Origin: Byssochlamys sp. IMV 00236
Taxonomy: Eukaryota > Ascomycota > Eurotiomycetes > Eurotiales > Thermoascaceae
Length of the DNA: 64,000 nucleotides
NCBI GenBank assembly: GCA_001931875.2
Contig: MSJH02000775.1
Coordinates: 62,001 to 126,000 of the forward strand
Direction of reading: 5' to 3'
This document shows positions 21,762 through 32,578 of the stretch, piece by piece (position 1 is the stretch's first letter; each line of letters begins with the position of its first letter). Below the pieces are notes generated by a model that saw nothing but the letters and a program-made list of their open reading frames with translations, had not been told where the DNA came from and did no database searches. The position numbers were made by a program, and so were the translations under genes.

Positions 21762-23504
21762 TCACTCGATGAGAATCATCAATTTTTTCCACCAAGTATC
21801 ACGGACACGCTCAGGTTTTTCAGCTGCAATGACCTCGTCCAGTCCAGTCTGTAGGTCGACAGCTTCCGATGGCCACACCCAAGGCTCATGACGGTAAACG
21901 ATTCTGTGACCGACATACAAGACGACAAAGGCCGGGATACCAATGTAGGCAGTGAAGAAACCAGAAACAGACCATTCCTGGGGAAAGAATACCGTGAAAC
22001 CGTTGACAAGAGTGAGGAATATAGATCCCACGAGAGCAATATACGCGCCCCACGGCTGCAGGCGTGATTTATACGGCCTCTCCACGCCTTGTACTTTGGT
22101 CGCTTTGAGGAAGCGGAAATAAATGATGGCGCAGCAAGCCCAGCTGAGGAAGCCAGATGTGTTGGTTAGATTCACAAACCAGTTGAAGACAATCGAACTG
22201 GATGTTCCTAGCGAAAGGTATGCCAGGCCGGAGAACAAGGCACTGGTTCCAACAGCCACATAGGGAAGACCCCAGCGGTTACAGGTCTTGAAGACGGAAG
22301 GTGCGTGGTTGGCCACAGCTAGAGAGTAGAGAGATCGAGATGACATGTACAGGAATGAATTTCCGGAGCTCCAGGCCGATGTGAGTACCACTGCGTTGAC
22401 GATGTGGTCCAAAACTGGTATACCAGCATTCTTGATACCAATGACGAAAGGCGAGGAGCCCGCGCCAGCCCCGCCATTTGTCAACTTCTTACTGTCCGAT
22501 GGACAGATAACCGTGATGGAGAGGGTTCCCAGAATATAGAAGAACACGAGACGGTAGAAGAAGCGTCTTGACGCGCGAGGGATGTTGCGACGAGGGGACT
22601 CCATCTCGCCGCCTCCGATGACGATCAGTTCCGGCGCAAACATGAAGGCGAAGGCACTCAGGATAATGCAGTGTAGGAGGGCAACAAATCGTCCGGCATT
22701 GCCGTCCACTATATATGTCTTCCCTGCTGTATACGGATGTTTCCAATAATGGAATCCTAGTCGCTGATGGCTCGGACCGCCTCCCCAGAAAAGGATGAAC
22801 GACAACATCAGGAGACCGACGAGAAGGATGACTTTGAGACTGGAAAACCAAAACTCCGATTCACCGTAGAAGCTGACGGGTAGCAGGTTCAGTCCGACGA
22901 TGATCACCAGCATAACCTAACCATCGGCGTCAGCAGTCACTTCTTTCAATTCGGGGTTTTGATCGCCAAAATTTCAATTACTTGCCGTTATCCACACGCC
23001 AATTGAGATGTGACCTTCTGGATCCCAGTATCCTATCACTAAGGAAGCGGCTGTGATCTCATATGGAACCAGAATTCCTAGTGAATACCAATACAGGTAC
23101 CCCATTGAGAAACCGAGGCTGCTGGAGACATATCGATATCCGTAGTAACTCATACTTCCTCCGTGCACCGGCAAGTAAGACGCAACCTCGGAAATGGCAG
23201 TGACGATAAAAAAGACGAGAAATGCGACAATGATATACGATGCGAACAAGAAGGCTGGGCCGCCCAATGCTAGAGCTTGGCCACTGCCTACGAACAGACC
23301 GGTACCAATTGTTCCTCCCAGGGCCATCATCTGTAGATGGCGACTCTTCAGTCCACGCTTGGTGGATGCATATCGTTCGTCGTACAGATCAGCCTCAATC
23401 TTCGACGTGAGGTTCTGGCGTGTCTCGATGACCTCGCCATCTTCCGGGGCATCTTCAACGTCAGGCGGCAAGGCGCCCTTGGTATCTTGTGGTTTCTCCC
23501 ACAT
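21762..23504 (-). CDS. Amino-acid permease (YAT/AAT family)
   Basis: Model: complement(join(21762..22916, 22986..23504)), 557 aa, starting at the ATG at 23504 (MWEKPQDTKG). It is a plasma-membrane amino acid/proton symporter. The hydrophilic N-tail is followed by about 12 membrane segments; the first contains the family signature GGTIGTGLFVGSG. A later conserved block reads EMESPRRNIPRASRRFFYR, and the cytoplasmic tail ends WWKKLMILIE. The substrate cannot be named from sequence alone; relatives transport proline, basic or neutral amino acids. The single intron has a GC donor (ACG|GCAAGT); only this choice gives the family sequence VWIT-VMLVIIVGLNLLPV without a stop. Upstream lies a group of GATA motifs, which fits nitrogen control by AreA (inference). 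Confidence 0.93.
22917..22985 (-). other. GC-AG intron of the permease gene
   Basis: A 69-nt intron with donor GCAAGT and acceptor GGTTAG. The nearby GT alternative (GTAATT, four bases inside) would add one base and break the frame into the conserved transmembrane segment. GC-AG introns are a known minor class, normally with a strong consensus around the donor, as here. Confidence 0.7.
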
Positions 23505-25563
23505 GGCTGGCAATTGAGGAAAATCAACGAGTGCAAAACAACAACTAATGTTGATTTTCCCTGGGGGTTACTGATGGATGCCCGGGGGTCTCAGCCTATG
23601 CCGCCTGGGCGTAGCCGGATCAAGATCGAGGATGGGGGGCCGTTGACAAGAATAAAAAGCAACAGGGTCTGGGAAAACAGCTATGGGATATATTACTATA
23701 TTATTATTCTCCTCGTGGCAACATGACAAGAGCACCTAGCGCATGGGGTCCCCATCTTTGGTTGAGAGCGCCGCAGTAAGAGCTTCCGTGCACATACAGT
23801 ACACCTGCAACGGCCGGAAAGAAACCACATGGGAACAGAGACTGACAGATTGCCGAGAAACTTAGACAGAGAGCAAAATGCTTGGAGCTGGGTTGCCACG
23901 CCGCCAACTAGTTCTTGTCAAGCGTTATGCGAGATAACCATCGAGGAGACGCCATTGGGTGGAGAATTATCCTTGTCGTAGTTGACAAGCGTGGTAGATA
24001 AGGAGGACAGTTTCGAATCTACAAGCAAGAGACAGCCTCGTTGAGAATCTCTTCATGTTGATCAGTCAGCTCCTGCATATGCGCTTCGAAGATAGTCAGC
24101 ACACGGCATTCTAGAAGGACAAGATCATACTTGTCGCATTCCCGAATTAGAATATTGAAGGAGAGCCGGAACTGACCACATTCACATCTTACCATTTGCA
24201 TCCATATACAGTGCAATTCCCCCCGGTCTCTCGCCCTTCCTCGTGGATCCGAGAGTCTTATCAAACCCTGCTATAGCACACGTAAACGTCTCCTGATAAG
24301 CTTAGAATCACCCCAAAAGTAATAATATACACGGGACTTGGCAAGAACGACGCCACATTAACTCGCAGTCTTTTTTTCCTTCCTTTTCCATCACGAGAGG
24401 TCAACGCCGCTCATAGAATAGAACAGCGCCTAGGTGTGCGCCTCAAAAATGTTATGACGGCTTATCTTTTCTTAAGTACCACGTAGATTGCAGTAAGTAA
24501 GTACTCCCGAGACAAAACGACGGCGGTTAGTTATCATTTGCCGAGCCGCTCCTTTCGAGTTAGGGCAAAGGGAGAAGAAGCGTATGACTCGGCGAGGATC
24601 TTCGGGCAAGTCTACCCAGGTAGTCTACTTACTCCGTAGTTGAAACGGAAATGGATGAAACTTGGCCCATATGCCTAGAAAGAATTAGCGTACTCGTCAC
24701 GAATATACTGTTAGTACATACTACATCGTAATCACAATAGGAAGGGCATTGCAGTTCAAGTAATAATCGAGATAAAGAGGTGTTTTTGTGTTCACACTTC
24801 ATAACTTCTATGCTTTCCGTCAGTGGCTTTCCAATGTCCGCTTTTGTTCATTCTGATATCTTAGGCTTTGCAGATACACCCGGAGAAACTACTAAGATAG
24901 TATCTAGCGCATAGGACAACACGCTACCGTATCCCCAAGGAAAAGTCCTACTGTACCAGTATGTCCGTGGTGAGCGCCACGCCGAGTACGAACGTCCCGA
25001 TAAGATTTCGCATCCAAGATATGATCGAAATGCGGAGCGATATGATATCAGATAAGGTCCGGGCTATCTAACTCCTTCAAGGTCCTGATTGTGTACGTAA
25101 AGTGGGCGATACGACAGGCGAGGATCAGACCAAAACAAGGGAGAGATAATGAGGGGAAGGTAACGAGTTTAAGTCCCATTAGAGAGAAAAAGAAACCCAT
25201 CTTCACTTGCGTCTATCGACTATTCATAACAGCATCATAGATCACATGATATTTTTTGTGTGACCCACGGGGTACACTGCACCATCCCATCAATATATTT
25301 TGGGAGTCGGGGTCTTCCCGACGGAAAATAAACTCTCGAAGGCAATAAAAGGCAGCTTCAAGATGGGTAAAAGGAAAAATCAGGTCGAACAGAAAAGAAA
25401 AGGTGGACCGCCTGAACGCCAGCCCTATGCCACACTACTGGTCCCATCGATCAAGAAGCCTGCAATTCGTGGTTTGTTGATTAAGAAGAAACAGAGTCGA
25501 AAGAGACGGCCCTGCCACAGATCATGTTTATTTGGCAACAGCCGCACTAGAACCATATGTTAG
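23505..25563. other. Spacer upstream of the permease and downstream of eIF3e
   Basis: About 2 kb without a supported gene. It holds the presumed promoter of the permease and the 3' flank of eIF3e. A minus-strand frame at 24019-24264 has a protein-like C-terminal half but no recognised family. Confidence 0.45.
23932..24536. promoter_or_regulatory. Cluster of GATA-factor motifs upstream of the permease
   Basis: HGATAR motifs occur at about 23932 (AGATAA), 23996 (AGATAAG), 24294 (TGATAAG), 24461 (reverse, CTTATCT) and 24531 (reverse, TTATCA), all within about 1.05 kb upstream of the permease start. AreA-type nitrogen regulators bind such sites, usually in groups. Single sites are common by chance, so only the grouping has weight. 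Confidence 0.3.
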
Positions 25564-27001
25564 CTATACAGTCTTCGTTTGGAGGAGTTTCCTGGACGAT
25601 ACGAACCTCAAGACTTGCGTTCTGAAGAACGCACCCTTGGTCTTCTCGATGACCTGCTGGTACACCGACTGAGGAGGGTGGTTCATGAGGACAGTGCCCT
25701 CCTTGTAGTCAATCTTGGCATCGACACGGGTGTCGCGGATCAGGTTGACAATCCACTTCTCACCCTCATCCTGGTTCAGACCCAGACGGGTGGAAAGGTC
25801 CCTGAATAACCATGTTAGCACTCTTGTCGGACGGTGACTGCACGCGTGTTACATACTTGATATCGATCCGCTGGTGGATCTTGCAGTAGCTCTCAGAGAT
25901 GAGATGTCTGGCGGCCTCCACGAAGGCATCAGCGGCGGCCACGAGGAAGAAGTCGCTCCGCAGCACCTCCTCGGCTTCACCAAGTTTCTTCTGGGCCTCC
26001 TCGAAGTCAAAGTCGACGTAGAGGGCCTTGACGAAGTCCGTGATCGGATCAGAATACTCGTAGTCCTCTTGTCGCACTACTCGGATCAAATCCTTCAGCT
26101 GCTTCTGGTAAGCGTTGGTGTTCTTGTGTCCCCGGTTGCGGTTGGTAATGACAGCGGCAGCCAGATATCGAAGGATCCAGGGGCAGTTGGTCTGGATGGT
26201 GTTGATGTAGGCGGGGGAGAAGAAGAGGTCGGTAAGGACATCGCGGGCGGGTTCATGGTTGAAGAACGGGAAGAGGGACCAGTGGATCAGCCACGATCGG
26301 TGCTGGAGCTGACCCAGAGGGTTGTTGAAAAGCCGAGTCTCAATCGACTCCTTCACCTTCTGTACCTCCTCCATGGCACCCTCCCAGCTAGTGGTGAGGA
26401 TCTCAGAGGCCAGCTTACCCCACGTGGCGGAAGTGACCTTGTCGTTATCCGTGGACAGGACACGGAACTGGTAGAGCAGCTCTGCGGCATTGCCATAACT
26501 ACCACAGCTGTATTGGAACCGGCCGTAGTCGTACAGGACGTTGACCATGTCAACGGTGACACCGTGCTGCTCCTCCAGGTACTTCAAGTTGGCAACCTTG
26601 TCGCTGCGTAGGTTACCGACAACAGCATCATCCTGCAGCAGCTCCGTGATCTTGCTGCTATCCTCCTGGTACTGCTGCAACTTCGCCAGCACTTCCTCCC
26701 TCTTCTTCACAAATTCCTCGGGGACCTTGTCAGAGTCGTTGATTTCCTGCCAGAGGTTCGCGACGTAGTCGGTCATGTTGGTGTGCTTGAGAAGCTCATA
26801 CTTGGCGCGGGTGATCTCGCGGTTCTCATCCTCCTGACCGGAGATGAATTCCAACAGCGGGAAAACGAGGTGACGGTCGAGGTAGGGGATCAACTTGGGC
26901 AGCAGGTCGTATTCCTTTGCGATTTCCTCTGCGGTCTTGGGAGGCTGGGCAGCGGCGCCCTTGAGCAGGGTCTCTGCGGACGGGGGAGCGTTGTCTGCCA
27001 T
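25564..27001 (-). CDS. int6: Translation initiation factor eIF3 subunit e (INT6)
   Basis: Model: complement(join(25564..25801, 25857..27001)), 460 aa. It is a subunit of the eIF3 complex that promotes 40S/mRNA/initiator-tRNA assembly in the cytoplasm. The N-terminal domain contains [20 protein letters not shown], typical of eIF3e. The middle is helical TPR-like, including [17 protein letters not shown]. The C-terminal PCI domain runs over the single intron, with winged-helix sequence [10 protein letters not shown]...[12 protein letters not shown]. The intron has donor GTATGT and acceptor ATTCAG, splitting a Lys codon. The gene is divergent from mL49 across 354 bp. Identity is secure. Confidence 0.96.
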
Positions 27002-27355
27002 GGTGAACGATGGCAGCGGTGCAGAGAGCGACAGCGAGGGGGTTGGGGAGGGGAAGGGAAGATAGAAGGCAGAGAGCGTCTGGATCTTCTTCCTTTGGAT
27101 GAATGTGCGACTTCTTTTGGCGGGCGAAAATGTGAGTGGGAGGGCCGGAGCACGCTAGGCCGAGAGTAGTCTAGACCGACGGCCGCCGGTCGAGGACGTC
27201 AAAACTGCTTGAACGCAAGAAAGTATCGAAGATAGCCAGAGATCCCATTGTTCTCTCCCCAGGCCTCCACGCTTTCTCGACCCCGTCTGCTTGGGTGCCG
27301 TTGTTTGCAGTCAGCGAGGTGTCAGGTTGCTCGTCCGGTCCTTCTCCTGCCCGTC
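27002..27355. promoter_or_regulatory. Divergent promoter shared by eIF3e and mL49
   Basis: Only 354 bp separate the two start codons, so both 5' leaders and core promoters must lie here. The segment is G/A-rich on the eIF3e side and C/T-rich on the mL49 side. A GGACGTCA motif, CRE-like, lies near 27195. It couples a cytosolic translation factor gene with a mitochondrial ribosomal protein gene. Confidence 0.6.
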
Positions 27356-28187
27356 ATGGCGTCTCTGCTGCCATCTTCCTCGCTATCCTCGGCTGTCCGA
27401 AAGCAGTCGTCGTCTCTGTCGCTGAATCTCACATCGACCCAGACCACGCTGTCAACTAGACGCTTCAGCACAATCCCAGTGACATTCTCATACGGAGGAC
27501 AGAGTCAATTGCGTATGGCTTCCATATTCCCCGTGACGCGGCTTCCTACCGCATCGTATGATAGCCGGGAAAAAAAAATTGCTAACATGTCGCAGGAAAC
27601 CTTCTACAATCTCCCTCCAGACCTTCTTTCTCCCACACTGTGCTTCCTATTCAGCAGTCGCGAACCTTCCTGGCAAAGCTCACTCGTCGATCTCCGGCTA
27701 CCGCAGAGAGACATTCGAATCCCGCCCCCACGACTCCGCAGACGCAAGCACAAGCTCCACCTCTGCAGCTAACCAACCTGCCTTATTTCGTTCGTCGTAC
27801 TCCCTCCAACCAGTTACCCGTCTATCTCGTTACCAAAGCTGGCGGTACCAAGCAGCAAACCAAGATTCAGAAGACAGAGGGCGACCTGGAGGCCCTCCGG
27901 AGTGACCTGGCACGTGCCCTGGGTTTGGAGTCGGGAGATTCGCGCAACAAGAGCCCAGATGTAACGATCAACAGGCTCAATGGGCATATCATTGTCAAGG
28001 TATGCATAGTCTGCACTCTCTTTTTATTTCCATTTATTTCTTTTCCTCTGGGGTCCAGAGCTCCCTCTCTGGATAGAAGAGAGCAAAAATTCCCCATCAC
28101 CGTAACACGTCGGCTAACCGATAATCAAATACATAGGGCTGGCGTAAACCCGAGATTCAGAAATTCCTTCTGGAACGCAACTTCTAA
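27356..28187 (+). CDS. img2: Mitochondrial large-subunit ribosomal protein mL49 (Img2 family)
   Basis: Model: join(27356..27512, 27596..27999, 28137..28187), 203 aa. It is a structural protein of the mitochondrial ribosome. The N-terminal 90 residues are rich in Ser, Arg, Leu and Thr and poor in acidic residues, as expected of a mitochondrial presequence. The mL49/IMG2 domain starts at LPYFVRRTPSNQLPVYLVTK and ends GHIIVK|GWRKPEIQKFLLERNF at the C-terminus. The second intron splits the domain exactly before Gly-Trp-Arg, and the last exon is only 17 codons including the stop. The first intron has donor GTATGG, branch-like GCTAAC and acceptor TCGCAG and keeps the frame. A start further upstream is not supported, since the open frame begins without an ATG. 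Confidence 0.92.
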
Positions 28188-29626
28188 AAAGTTCCTCTCA
28201 CTTTGAAATTCAATCAACTCCATATCGACGACCCGGACATACAGCATGACCTACACATCCTTGCGATGACGAATCACATATCATCTTGAAAAAAGAGCGG
28301 TTCACAGTAGCAATTTCGAGAGGGGTTTAAAGAGCCGTGAGAAGAGAGACGGAAAGTCAGAGAGAAATATCGAGTACAGTGAGCGTGGATTCTATTTTTT
28401 CGTTTTTTCTTTTATTTCCCTACTCCATTGGGTTCTGCAGTTGCGTTCTCGGCTTTGTCGATTTTACCGGTGTATGTTTCCTTTTAAACCTTGGCGGTCT
28501 GGGTCTTACGCTCATCTTGTCTCCCTATTTCTTCACGCTTCACGTATCTCCATGTATCATTTCTATCTGTACATCTCCAATGATCTCCTCAAATATGTCT
28601 GTTTGCAGGCTTTTAATCGAGCGTGAAAAAAAATGGACATGCGAATTTTCTGTTATTTGGGGGATGTTATTGAGCCGGGTAAACTTAACGCAGAAAATAT
28701 ATGCGTCTCCTCTTATTCTCACTTTTCTTTTTTTTATTTTCTTTTTCATATTCTGAATCTTATAGTAAGTTAGTCGACTGTACGGACTAGGGGTTAAATG
28801 AACGGAAATGGAAATCTCTCTACTCGGTAACTGTTTACAACTTACTGTATAATTGATTCTCTGTCTGAGTCTTATAGATGAAACTGTATATGTGAGCAGT
28901 AGATATGCTGAGTACAATATCAGGGACGTTCAGGTCGTTCGGTCTATATCAATATCTCGACTTTACCACTCTCTTATAGGCGTCCGGTTTTCTGCCAGCT
29001 CCAGAGATCACGCAACTTCGAAATGTCACTACGGCTTACTGTGGTTCGAGCATCAGGGTAGCGTCCGTCCCCATTCCCATCTCTCTAACTCTGGGAGAGA
29101 TAACCGTTACGTTAATGCAGGATTGAGAACTGTAAAATAATCCGTGTAGAATAGTTTATACCCGCTTCGTTTCTAAATTACCTAGAGAGAGAGCGGATGT
29201 CTGTTATCGGTATGATACTTTCATGAATTCGCCGTATCCGACCGTTCCTTTCCCAAAAATTTCGCTTTTCCCACTTCGCAGATGAATAACAAACGGCTCA
29301 ACACACAATTGAGAGAGATACTATTATCTCGAAAAGCAAATAATGTGCTAGCCATCAATCACAACCCAAAAAAACGTATCATGCACACTCGCTCAAAAAG
29401 GGATTTCGGCACTGTACACTGTCAAACAAAACGGTATAGTATGTCATTGTAGCAGTAGTTGTTTCCTCGCCTGCGCCAAGAATAAAACACCTTCAGAGGA
29501 AAGAAGACATCAGTAGAAGAGAAAAAATATTGGAAATCCGAATGCAGTCAACTAATCCGGAAAGGCCCGAATTTATTTTAACAGAGCACAGAAGGAAAAG
29601 CACGAACAGCTTTGCGGATAGTATCG
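28188..29626. other. Convergent spacer between mL49 and Swi1-like gene
   Basis: About 1.4 kb, AT-rich in places (T tracts near 28390-28420 and 28720-28750). Both flanking genes end here, so it holds two 3' untranslated regions. No gene was seen. Confidence 0.5.
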
Positions 29627-32578
29627 TCAAACACCCAATCCAGCATAAGTGATCAATTGTCGAACCACCGCTGGATCTAGGTTTGGCGTCAGCAAGGCAC
29701 CAAGCAGGCTTTCTTTCTTCGGAAGAACACCTGAAGGAACACTCAAGGTGGCAGCACCGTCCACGCGTTTTGACTTTTCCGCTAATCGACGCAGAATCGC
29801 CAACCCTCGGTGGATTATGGAGCTATATGCATGCGCATCTGCGTCCGCCTGCCCTCTTGCTGCCTGACTTTGACGCTGGTTGACCGGGGGCACTCGTTCT
29901 GTGCTTAGCAGGCAGGAAAGTCTGAGGAGATGCACTGCGAAACCATCCGTAGATTTCAGCCATGCCTTCGCTAGGGAACCAGTAGCAAAGCCGGATAGGA
30001 CATCGGCTGCCAATAAGCCCTGCATTAGGAATATTTTCCGGGCATCTGCAATAGCAAGAGGTTTCCGTGGCTGATCCGGGATGGGGGAGATCGCCAAGCC
30101 GAAGGCACGGGTAAGTAACTCGTCCTGAGGCGCTGCGGACCCTTCACCAGCAAATATAGCCCTGTAATACATTCGGTTTGGTTCATCTCTAGCTAGCAAT
30201 TTGGCCAAGCTATCGATTGCAGCAGGTGTATATCTGTGGACAGCCGGATTGTAAGGCGCAAACATGATGCCCTTGGGTCCAAGACTAGGCGCAGGAGTCG
30301 GCGCAAAGGACAAGAGGAAATGTAGAAGACACAAAGCTTCCTCCTTCCCAGGAAGGTGAATCGTGTGCGCCAAGTTACTGAGGTATGTCACCGCGTCCTT
30401 CATGAAATCCAGGGTATTCTGATGTGTCCGCAAAAGCATACTCCTTGTCCCCAGATACCGAATTATAGTAGAGAAGAACTTGACGACAGGCGCCGTTCCT
30501 AATATTCCAAAATTCGACTCCGTGAATGAGAAGTTGCGAAGAATAGTGGTGATACAGATAATCCTGTCGACGGCGCGATCGAGCTCATACTCGAGACTAC
30601 CGAACTCTGGGACGTCGACAAGCGACGATATCTCCAGGCGGCAGCCGCGCACGACCTCCTCATACGAAGGGAGAAGCATGACATCCGACACCTCGATCGT
30701 ATTCTCAGCAAGCAGTTCCGCTTGCTCTTCCGCGCATTCCACCAAAGTCTCGACCAGATCGTCACAGTTATCCAGGGACAGCTGAATGGCTGGCTCACAT
30801 GAGATGGTGGTCAGTGTGTCCAAGGCCATCCGCATCTCAGCATGCAAGCCGGACTTGATACTCATCGTCAAGGCATGAATATCAATAACGCCTAGCTCCG
30901 CAAAACTAGGGACGTTTGGCTTGAGCCTCGTTATATCCTCCGCTAGTGAGTATACTTCGTCGACCACTACCGGGCCATGAAGTTTGTGTTCAGACAAGAC
31001 CTTCGGTTTGAACGGATCTTCAATAGGATGCTGGAAGGGTACATGCGCTGATGGTTCAGGACCTCCAGGAGGCTTCCCAGCCACTGCGGCGGATGAAGCC
31101 TTCCCGGGTTGAGCGGGTGACGGAACGGGGAACTGCCCAGAAGGGTCTTGCGGTGTCCCTGGAGGTTGTGAGGTACGCGAGAGACTTGGTCGGTGCTGTG
31201 GTGGCTGCTGCTTGGACTGGGCCTTAACTTGCGGGGTCATGAATCCGTTCGCTGCGTTCTGTTGCAGGTTGTTCTGGACCAAAATGCCAGTTTGGGGAGA
31301 TTGGGAAAACTGTTGCGAGGCTTCAAATCCTTGACCAGGCTTTGCAGGAGATGGTTGTTGAAAGGGCATCCCAGTGGGATCACTAGGTTGCCTCTGTGGA
31401 GTATGTTGCTGCATTTGTTCTGCAAACTGTTTCTGCTGAGAGCTTAGGAAGGCCTGTTCATATGGCGCAAGATTCCTCAGATAGTGGTCACGGATCTCCT
31501 GTGCGGCCATGGGATACTGCATCTGAGGGAATTGTAGTTGCTGAGCAATAGCAGGCCACATATTTGCAGCCGTGATCTTCTTTGATCCGCCCATCTTGAT
31601 AACGGTCGCATAAAGCTGCACTAGATTGAGCGGCCGCCCACTGACGATCGGGTTTGGGTCTAGAGGAAGGTTGCGAGACAGCATGAACTTCTGAAGAGAT
31701 CTCATGAAGCCTTCTGGGTTCGCAGGTTTAGTCATATTCTGCTGCATTTGCCTTATGGCCGCCATCTGGGGATTAACCATAGGATTCATCCCGCTGCTAC
31801 CGGGCCGACCGGCCATGGCAGGGTTGTTAGCATGCATCTGACGGGCTTGATTGTGAAGCTGCATCTGGTACAATCGCTGCTGTTGCGCCGCCAAGGCTTG
31901 AGCAGGATATGCTTGCGGCATGTTATTGAACTGCGCTTGCATGGATGCCTGGACAGCAGCGGATGTCATAGCCGGCGCTGGCGAGAACTGAGGCGGCATC
32001 CCCTGAGGGAAAGGTTGTCCTGGCATGAAAGTATTGTTTTGAGGCGTGTTTACTCGGCTACCATGTTCAGACTGCGTCGGTGACATCTGAGATCCCACAT
32101 GGTGACCAGCAGGAGAGAACGGGCTGGGAGACGCAGTCTGCATACTCTGGACCCCATGCTGGTCAAAGTCTTGCATGATCGGAGACCGTGTCGCATTGGC
32201 TGAGCCCGCTTGTTGGAGATGTTGATAGGGCGTTGGTGGTTGAGCGAACTGCGGAGCACCGTTGGAAGGGCCCTGGAAGCCAGGGAACGGGACCTGATGG
32301 GGCGTCTGCGACCGTGTCGCTGGCAAGCCACCAGCTGCCTGGCGAGGCGACATAGACATTCCATCTTCTGGTCGTGGCCGCTTCGAGGGGATCACTTGGT
32401 TTGGGTTGAATCCGGGCGAGACGTTTCGCGGGACGCCATTGAACATGCGCTGGAATTGGTTCGGGTCCTGGGGAGTCGGAGAAGGATGGAGGAAGGCCAT
32501 CGAAGGATCGATGGTCGGGTTAAAGGCACCATTATCATGGTTTGGGATGTTCGAGGCGTCAGCAAGCCAGGCATTCAT
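29627..32578 (-). CDS. SWI/SNF chromatin-remodelling subunit with ARID domain (Swi1-like)
   Basis: Single exon, 983 aa from the ATG at 32578 (MNAWLADASNIPNHDNGAF). The open frame extends a few codons upstream without an ATG. The N-terminal 280 residues are rich in Gln, Pro, Met and Ser, low complexity. An ARID/BRIGHT DNA-binding domain follows at about residues 286-385: FMRSLQKFMLSRNLPLDPNP, then LNLVQLYATVIKMGGSKK and MWPAIAQQLQF, ending EIRDHYLRNLAPYEQAF. After another Gln/Pro-rich linker the C-terminal 450 residues are helical and repeat-like, as in fungal Swi1/ARID1 proteins. Known role of the family: targeting and core assembly of the nucleosome-remodelling SWI/SNF complex in the nucleus. 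Assignment rests on the ARID domain plus overall layout. Confidence 0.9.
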   Translation of the reverse strand: MNAWLADASNIPNHDNGAFNPTIDPSMAFLHPSPTPQDPNQFQRMFNGVPRNVSPGFNPNQVIPSKRPRPEDGMSMSPRQAAGGLPATRSQTPHQVPFPGFQGPSNGAPQFAQPPTPYQHLQQAGSANATRSPIMQDFDQHGVQSMQTASPSPFSPAGHHVGSQMSPTQSEHGSRVNTPQNNTFMPGQPFPQGMPPQFSPAPAMTSAAVQASMQAQFNNMPQAYPAQALAAQQQRLYQMQLHNQARQMHANNPAMAGRPGSSGMNPMVNPQMAAIRQMQQNMTKPANPEGFMRSLQKFMLSRNLPLDPNPIVSGRPLNLVQLYATVIKMGGSKKITAANMWPAIAQQLQFPQMQYPMAAQEIRDHYLRNLAPYEQAFLSSQQKQFAEQMQQHTPQRQPSDPTGMPFQQPSPAKPGQGFEASQQFSQSPQTGILVQNNLQQNAANGFMTPQVKAQSKQQPPQHRPSLSRTSQPPGTPQDPSGQFPVPSPAQPGKASSAAVAGKPPGGPEPSAHVPFQHPIEDPFKPKVLSEHKLHGPVVVDEVYSLAEDITRLKPNVPSFAELGVIDIHALTMSIKSGLHAEMRMALDTLTTISCEPAIQLSLDNCDDLVETLVECAEEQAELLAENTIEVSDVMLLPSYEEVVRGCRLEISSLVDVPEFGSLEYELDRAVDRIICITTILRNFSFTESNFGILGTAPVVKFFSTIIRYLGTRSMLLRTHQNTLDFMKDAVTYLSNLAHTIHLPGKEEALCLLHFLLSFAPTPAPSLGPKGIMFAPYNPAVHRYTPAAIDSLAKLLARDEPNRMYYRAIFAGEGSAAPQDELLTRAFGLAISPIPDQPRKPLAIADARKIFLMQGLLAADVLSGFATGSLAKAWLKSTDGFAVHLLRLSCLLSTERVPPVNQRQSQAARGQADADAHAYSSIIHRGLAILRRLAEKSKRVDGAATLSVPSGVLPKKESLLGALLTPNLDPAVVRQLITYAGLGV

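Noticed and set aside
24019..24264. Minus-strand 81-codon frame with a protein-like C-terminal half (RECDKYDLVLLECRVLTIFE)
   Set aside because: It has no recognised family, no convincing neighbouring exons and only a short open frame; it could be a remnant of a regulator gene but is not supportable.
25874..26611. Plus-strand 245-codon frame
   Set aside because: It is the antisense shadow of the eIF3e coding sequence.
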